Positions 7,013 to 11,047 of a stretch of DNA of 11,047 nucleotides are shown piece after piece (position 1 is the first letter of the stretch; each line of letters opens with the position of its first letter). A program made the position numbers and the translations under genes. The notes beneath the pieces are model-generated. The model did not search any database. It was given only the letters and a program-made list of their open reading frames with translations, and was not told where the DNA came from. This DNA comes from Euperipatoides rowelli (Eukaryota; Onychophora; Udeonychophora; Euonychophora; Peripatopsidae): NCBI GenBank assembly GCA_003024985.2, contig PXIH01S0026304.1; one strand, written 5' to 3'.

Positions 7013-7231
7013 AATCCCAGAAATATACTTCATAAACTTAAATATAATATCTATTTTGAATTTATTAACAATCCTACAAATAATTTTACCATTCTAAGGA
7101 ATGACATTATTATAGGCGAGGAGGAACTTAACCATAATAGTGCTCCAGGGCCTGATGCAATAACTTATGATATTTATACAAAATTTGGTAAAATATTTGA
7201 TAAAATTTTACTAAATCTTTATAATAACTGA
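7013..7231 (+). pseudogene. Reverse transcriptase fragment of a second, AT-rich non-LTR element
   Basis: One frame is open from 7013 to a TGA at 7229-7231 (72 codons). It contains FINNPTNNFTILRND, then EEELNHNSAPGPDAITYDIY at 7121-7180 and FGKIFDKILLNLYNN. The block N-SAPGPD-x-I-x-Y-x-x-Y with acidic residues before it is the entry motif of non-LTR reverse transcriptases (compare SSPGPN in the large LINE). Nothing downstream continues the domain, because a (TAA)n-tailed repeat begins at 7273 on the other strand. Codon use is extremely A/T-ending. I cannot assign a clade. Confidence 0.75.
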
Positions 7232-7272
7232 ATAAATTATATTTTTCGACATTCCTCTAATAGTGTCTTAAA

Positions 7273-7319
7273 GATTTATTATTATTATTATTATTTACAA
7301 TTATACAAAATCAATTATC
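7273..7319 (-). repeat. Minus-strand retroelement 3' tail ending in (TAA)n
   Basis: Read on the minus strand, 7319-7289 gives TGATAATTGATTTTGTATAA followed by TTGTAAATAATAA, and then runs into about six TAA units. This matches 630-663, downstream of the SINE-like pair, apart from a two-base indel and few substitutions. It probably is the 3' end of an inserted element that cut the RT fragment short. Its 5' limit, somewhere to the right, is not visible to me. Confidence 0.5.
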
Positions 7320-7440
7320 AACAGACCTCCTTTTGAGGATACAAATGACTCAGCAGGCTATTTAGAGGGGTGGGACAAGAAATTAAAAACTCACGATGGC
7401 TGAAAAAAAAATATTTTTTTTTCAAGATTTTCTTTTCTTT
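7320..7440. other. Unassigned junction between tail and second LINE copy
   Basis: Contains ATTTAGAGGGGTGGGACAAG (7361-7380), loosely like 2497-2520 in the full-length LINE, and an A9/T8 tract at 7407-7423. It may be the start of the second LINE copy with a deletion after it, or body sequence of the element whose tail is at 7273-7319. Confidence 0.35.
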
Positions 7441-8417
7441 TTTCAAGGGAACGCCCTGAAAGCATGCCAGTGTGTGTTATTAAGGCCATTTCTCATTTTA
7501 TTATTGTGTCTATGATTTATGAAGCTAACTCATTTAATTTGATAAATTACTATGGCCCTAGCCAGCTGGTTGCTAATAGGGTAGTCTTCACCGATATGAT
7601 TTCTTTTTTGTTTCTTCGGGGATTATGTTGACCTTGGCAGAGGTTTCAACCATAAGGACCTATGTGTGGATCCGTTTTTCAAAGCCTTCTTTCATAGGTT
7701 GTCTATCGTCAATGTGGCAAGCTTGCATGGAAGGGAAAGCCTCCCTACTCACATATCATATGCTAGCAATACTTTGGACTATTTTTTTTTTATTTCATGA
7801 GGTATTACGATTCGTACTGAGTTTGATGTGATCTTCAACACTTTTTCCGATGTGCTGCACTCCATATGAAGCTTGGCTCTATCTTGGTAGCTCAGGTTCG
7901 AACTATGCCCTATGCCATACATCAATGACACCCTTCTATAGTTCCTGCACTTGTTTTTAAACCACTTTTTTTACTCATCTATACATTGATGCAACCACTT
8001 TATTCCAAAACTTCACAACAGACAATTATTGTCTGTTCAAGGATCTTTGACTGCTTCCTTTTGCTTTAATAAAGTTTCCTCTCTGCCAGTGGCTTATATT
8101 CATGATGGGCATAGCAATTTAACCGGACTTTTGATGGTTAATCATATATATCAACATTTTCCGGCATTTTCAATTCCTTTGGTGCACATCCTGCAGGCTA
8201 TGACAACATGGTTTCTTTTGCTATTCATGAAGATCTCTGCTCACAAAATAATTTTGGTATTACTGACAAGGACATGACAAGGACATTACAGACGCCTTGG
8301 CTCAGCTTAATCTTCATAGCTCGTTGCCAGATCTTCTCACTTTATACGCTTTTGACCACCTTTTGGTTCCAAATTGACTTCAGCTCTTCAACACCTGGAT
8401 TACTCAACAATACTTAA
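7441..8417 (+). pseudogene. Second, truncated copy of the same LINE family (ORF2 endonuclease to early RT)
   Basis: Protein blocks align in order with the full-length LINE. INYYGPSQLVANRVVFTDMI (about 7539-7600) matches DGPSQLVTNRLFFSDLI. The frame at 7621-7870 reads DYVDLGRGFNHKDLCVDPFF, IVNVASLHG, SLPTHISYASNTLDYFF and FDVIFNTFSDV, matching GGNFNHAGLCQDP, IVNAAVVHG, LPTHLSPAGNTLNYF and FEVLFNNLSDH. LTASFCFNK and HIYQHF follow, then KDITDALAQLNLHSS (from about 8280) and LLVPN. It keeps the Asp in NTLDYF but has GRGFN and SDV. It lacks about 250 bases present in the other copy before 8035, and carries an 11-bp tandem duplication at 8265-8286. Everything after early RT is missing. No target-site duplication found. 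Confidence 0.82.
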
Positions 8418-9004
8418 ACTATCCATTAATTAAATAGATATGAAAACTAATAAAGTTATGACCACATAAACTAAATAAACTAAACTTATTGATTAAACTA
8501 ATCCCATATTTAGATGTTACCGATTTCAATCACAGTACATAATATAACGATCCGGCGCCATTAACAAACCGGCGCCAACAACAGAAAAAACAAGCCTGTC
8601 CAGCATGCAATGCTGTTATTAGAAAAATAATTCAGAAATGTTGTGACTCACGAGTCTTAGTTATTTAGTTCATTACTGAATACACAGAGAAATACTGTAT
8701 GTATGCCTACTTTATATTATTTTAATTATATATAGTATAACAAATATGTTAACTTATTAATTGTTAAGTTATTACAATAACAAAAAATGAAATAAATTTG
8801 TAATAGAATGAACTGTGAAATAATACACATTAATGACAAAATAAACTGCTTCATATATAGCCTACAGCAAAACATAACATGTTGGATACTTATTAATAAA
8901 GATATAACCAAACATGAATTACAACCAATGATTATTAATAGCAAAATTATAATTTGTATCTTAGGAAGATTGTAAATATTATTAATGATCAGCACTATGT
9001 AGGT
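8418..9004. other. AT-rich stretch without a recognised gene; GC-rich doublet at 8552-8577
   Basis: Two copies of CCGGCGCCA (8552-8560 and 8569-8577) stand out in otherwise AT-rich DNA. GACTC-ac-GAGTC is a small perfect inverted repeat at 8645-8656. A plus-strand frame 8808-8975 (55 codons, starting MNCEIIHINDKINC) and a longer minus-strand hydrophobic frame 8726-8995 overlap each other. Both are explained by low GC content, and neither resembles a known protein. Confidence 0.5.
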
Positions 9005-9135
9005 AACATTAACAAAAACAATAATTGCTCCTGGTTCCGAGATAAATAAAGTTACTACTTTAAGATTTTTTTAATAAGAATACTGATAATATGAATAAAA
9101 AAGGAATAGAATTAGTTAATGCTTCATAGCACATA
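9005..9135 (+). repeat. AT-rich repeat, copy B (uninterrupted paralog of 6583-7000)
   Basis: CAATAATTGCTCCTGGTTCC through GGAATAGAATTAGTTAATGC aligns with copy A across the SINE insertion point, without the SINE and with only one TACTTTAAGATTT word. It has a 27-bp deletion relative to copy A and a one-base deletion near 9123 that breaks the shared frame. Similarity fades after AGCACATATTA at about 9135. It is the key evidence for the exact limits of the SINE. Confidence 0.75.
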
Positions 9136-9670
9136 TTATAATACAATACATAAATGCCTATTTATTTATCAAAATAATTTATTATACACCTCATATCATT
9201 TTTACAAAAATAAAATATTAATTCACTATACTCAGTATGCTAAAATATTAATTAACACAAAATCAATACCCGTTTTAAAAAAAAATCTTATATTTGACTA
9301 TTACAAAAGCTGGTCAATGTTTAATATTATTTTCATGCATTATAAGAGTTCATATTTATTAATAATGTTACATAATTAATAGAATTCTTTATGTTAATAG
9401 AACCACCCTATATACCCTACTCCATCCTATTTTCAGAAGGAATACTTTCATTTTTCTATTATTATATAACTATATAGAGCTGATAGATTCCACAAAATTA
9501 AATACTATTAAAAAATTTCTTATAAAAATTATATAGACACAGTTTACAGTGATATCAATACGTCAGAAGTGGTAAAGTTATTGAACTAATATATAAAATA
9601 ATTAATAATTTATTATTACCACCCAATTTGTATGATTATTATTATAAATATGTTCATAATAACCTTTCAC
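9136..9670. other. AT-rich stretch, no recognised feature
   Basis: An 86-codon frame at 9119-9379 starts inside the repeat in a frame different from copy A's, so it is not a conserved protein. Another short run near 9562-9660 (SGKVIELIYKIINNLLLPPN) has some protein-like look but matches no family I know. It could be a further relic of the AT-rich element. Confidence 0.4.
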
Positions 9671-9673
9671 TAA

Positions 9674-9698
9674 TTTTTTTTTTTTTTGGGGGGAGGGG
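9674..9698. repeat. Homopolymer junction T14-G6-A-G4
   Basis: Fourteen T residues are followed at once by GGGGGGAGGGG, a sharp strand-composition switch in AT-rich DNA. It may be the remnant of an inverted A-tail joined to a G-rich sequence, or simple slippage. No target-site duplication is apparent. Confidence 0.7.
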
Positions 9699-9718
9699 CA
9701 ATAAATTTAATTTGAATA

Positions 9719-9744
9719 TATCATCTTTTGTGATGAAGATGATA
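9719..9744. repeat. Perfect 9-bp inverted repeat (hairpin)
   Basis: TATCATCTT at 9719-9727 and AAGATGATA at 9736-9744 are exact reverse complements with an 8-base loop TTGTGATG. No neighbouring gene gives it a role, and AT-rich DNA yields such stems fairly often. Confidence 0.6.
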
Positions 9745-10569
9745 CAATAGATTGTTATATAAATGTCAATATTTTTATCACTTTAGACTTTTCTTTTATG
9801 TTTAGACATGGATTCAGTGTCTCCATTTCTCTTCTCCCCCTCCCCCTAAGTTTATTTTTTTTTTATATTTTTTAGTGTTCATATCTAGAGACAACACTCA
9901 ATTCAAAAGTAATCTGTCTTTGATTTTTTCACCAAACTTTTGTATTTTCCTTTTCAGTCACACTGCAAAAATATGTTTGTCATAGAAATGAGAATAAAGA
10001 GAGGGTGTGTAAGAATGCTATTGACATGTGGTACATTATAGATTATAGTATATCAGTGATAAGAACGATTTGGTTTTTAAATAGCCACTTATTAATGATA
10101 ATAAAAAATAATAAAAATGATCAAAGTTAGTCTTTAATTTTTTTTTCCAGTCAAGATTTTATAGTAAAATCAAAATTATACATTTATACATTTGTAAGGC
10201 TAAAACATGTCAATCTTTTAGAGTTACACCTGTGATCAACTTGATAATAAAATCAATCACTTTTTTTTGTATAAGCAATCAAACATTAAAAATTACAAAG
10301 TATTTTCATTTTTGAGAACCATCTATTAAAATATCTTGGACTTTGAATAAACTAAAATCAATAAAACTATAGACTTACATGTTATTGAAAGAGATTAAAT
10401 AAACCTTTAAAATAAAAATGAATAATTTCATTATTATAAAATTATGAAAATATTATTTTTAATGAATACAATTTTTATGTTATTTAACTTATTTTAAATT
10501 TCAGCATCTTTTAACTATCAGCAAAGTTCATTTTAATATTTAAAAGCCTTAAAAAACCCTGGAACCATT
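9745..10569. other. AT-rich stretch, no recognised feature
   Basis: Includes a pyrimidine tract CTCTTCTCCCCCTCCCCCTA near 9830-9849 and several T8-T9 runs (for example 10138-10147 followed by CCAG). These look like splice acceptors, but no open exon follows them. No frame exceeds about 60 codons. Confidence 0.5.
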
Positions 10570-10597
10570 GGGGTGGGGACTTGCACACCCCCACCCC
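10570..10597. repeat. G-rich/C-rich inverted repeat, possible strong hairpin
   Basis: GGGGTGGGG (10570-10578) and CCCCACCCC (10589-10597) are exact reverse complements with a 10-base loop ACTTGCACAC. Further C-runs extend to about 10609, so the opposite strand has several G-runs in a row and could also form a quadruplex-like fold. Function unknown. Confidence 0.7.
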
Positions 10598-10609
10598 ACC
10601 CCCTCCCCA

Positions 10610-11047
10610 ACCACAACTGATAAGATTCACACAGAACTGGACCTGTAACCTCCCCCATACACAGCATTGACTAGCGGCTGTTAAATAATAAACTTTTTAC
10701 TGAACGGGGTGGGAGGCTTTTAATCAAATATTCTGAGAGGACCTTTTTAAGCCCTTCCGACACCTCAAGTATTTAATTTAACTAAATATAATTAATCAGT
10801 TATTATTATTGATTATGTTACAAAAAAAAATCATTTATATTGCATCTTAGGGATTATTTTATCATATGGAAAATTAGAAATCTTTAAATTTTTCAAAATA
10901 TCAAAATGAGCCCCATTAACCTTTTTATACAAAATTTAAAAGAATAATTATGATAAAGATATCAGATGTTGCCAGATCATATATTTGCTATTAAATGGCA
11001 AAATGCAAAAATGCATAACATAATACAAAAATATTCTAAAATTATAA
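10610..11047. other. AT-rich end of window, no recognised feature
   Basis: A less AT-rich part (10610-10760) contains GAACGGGGTGGGAGGC at 10703-10718. After that the sequence is AT-rich with short near-repeats such as GGCAAAATGCAAAAATGC near 10997-11014. No open frame or RNA motif. Confidence 0.45.

Larger units (their letters stand above)
6562..7272 (+). mobile_element. AT-rich repeat, copy A, ending in an RT fragment, interrupted by a SINE
   Basis: 6583-6634 and 6896-7000 together match 9018-9135. Before the SINE site about 45 of 52 aligned bases agree; after it, copy B carries a clean 27-bp deletion within otherwise similar sequence. The frame before the SINE reads KKTVIASGPETNKITTLRF, and copy B reads KTIIAPGSEINKVTTLRF. 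Several of the differences are synonymous or conservative, so the repeat was probably coding. The 3' part holds an RT motif (see 7013-7231). Composition is far more AT-rich than the large LINE, so this is a separate element family. Confidence 0.65.

Noticed and set aside
8726-8995. Minus-strand 89-codon hydrophobic protein
   Set aside because: The Ile/Leu/Tyr-rich translation is what AT-rich DNA gives by chance. An overlapping plus-strand frame is equally open, and there is no start context or homology to support it.
9119-9379. 86-codon plus-strand protein
   Set aside because: It begins inside the AT-rich repeat in a frame different from the one shared by the two copies and is rich in Tyr, Ile, Lys and Asn, as expected by chance at this base composition.
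10130-10160. Splice acceptor (polypyrimidine tract followed by CCAG)
   Set aside because: No open exon follows and no matching donor or protein homology is seen. T-runs of this kind are common throughout the window.
1-11047. CRISPR array, phage, operon or other prokaryotic defence system
   Set aside because: No regularly spaced repeats, no ribosome-binding-site-led gene clusters and no prokaryotic protein families. All recognisable coding traces are eukaryotic non-LTR retroelements.

Overview
This window is animal-type (most likely invertebrate) nuclear DNA and contains no host gene that I can support. It is strongly AT-rich, has long microsatellites, carries RNA-polymerase-III-promoted SINE-like repeats, and is dominated by decayed non-LTR retrotransposons. 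I see no intact protein gene, no exon with credible splice context, no functional tRNA or rRNA, and no prokaryotic signal. The species cannot be fixed from the sequence.

Layout. 1-307 is a long, compositionally drifting trinucleotide microsatellite. 398-612 is a head-to-tail pair of roughly 107-bp units with B-box-like motifs, followed by a T-rich tail. 943-957 and 6221-6235 are identical 15-bp direct repeats. They bracket a roughly 5.26-kb LINE with a short A-tail, read as a full-length insertion with its target-site duplication (TSD). The LINE holds a long 5' leader, an ORF1 relic (gag-like CCHC knuckle at 2134-2176), an ORF2 relic (APE-type endonuclease, reverse transcriptase, C-terminal zinc-knuckle region) and a T-rich 3' UTR. 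Protein style resembles the L1/Tx1 superfamily; that placement is from motif memory only. It is dead: many frameshifts and stops, the RT active-site tetrad reads YLDN, and two endonuclease Asp positions read Asn.

6236-7272 is AT-rich repeat DNA that includes a fragment of a different RT (SAPGPD motif at about 7139-7156). It is interrupted at 6635-6895 by a minus-strand tRNA-derived SINE with clear A and B boxes and a 13-bp TSD. A second copy of the interrupted repeat at about 9005-9135 lacks the SINE, so it serves as an empty-site reference. 7273-7319 is a minus-strand (TAA)n tail matching the tail at about 630-663. 7441-8417 is a second, more rearranged copy of the large LINE family, aligning by protein to the endonuclease and the start of the RT. 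8418-11047 is mostly featureless AT-rich sequence with a few hairpins, homopolymer tracts and one small GC-rich doublet.

How it fits together: a nested retroelement graveyard. Two LINE families provide RT relics, and SINE-like elements have inserted among them. The most useful content is the insertion chronology (two TSD-marked insertions, one confirmed by an uninterrupted paralog) and the chance to compare two independently decayed copies of one LINE family. I did not find evidence for a new functional system.
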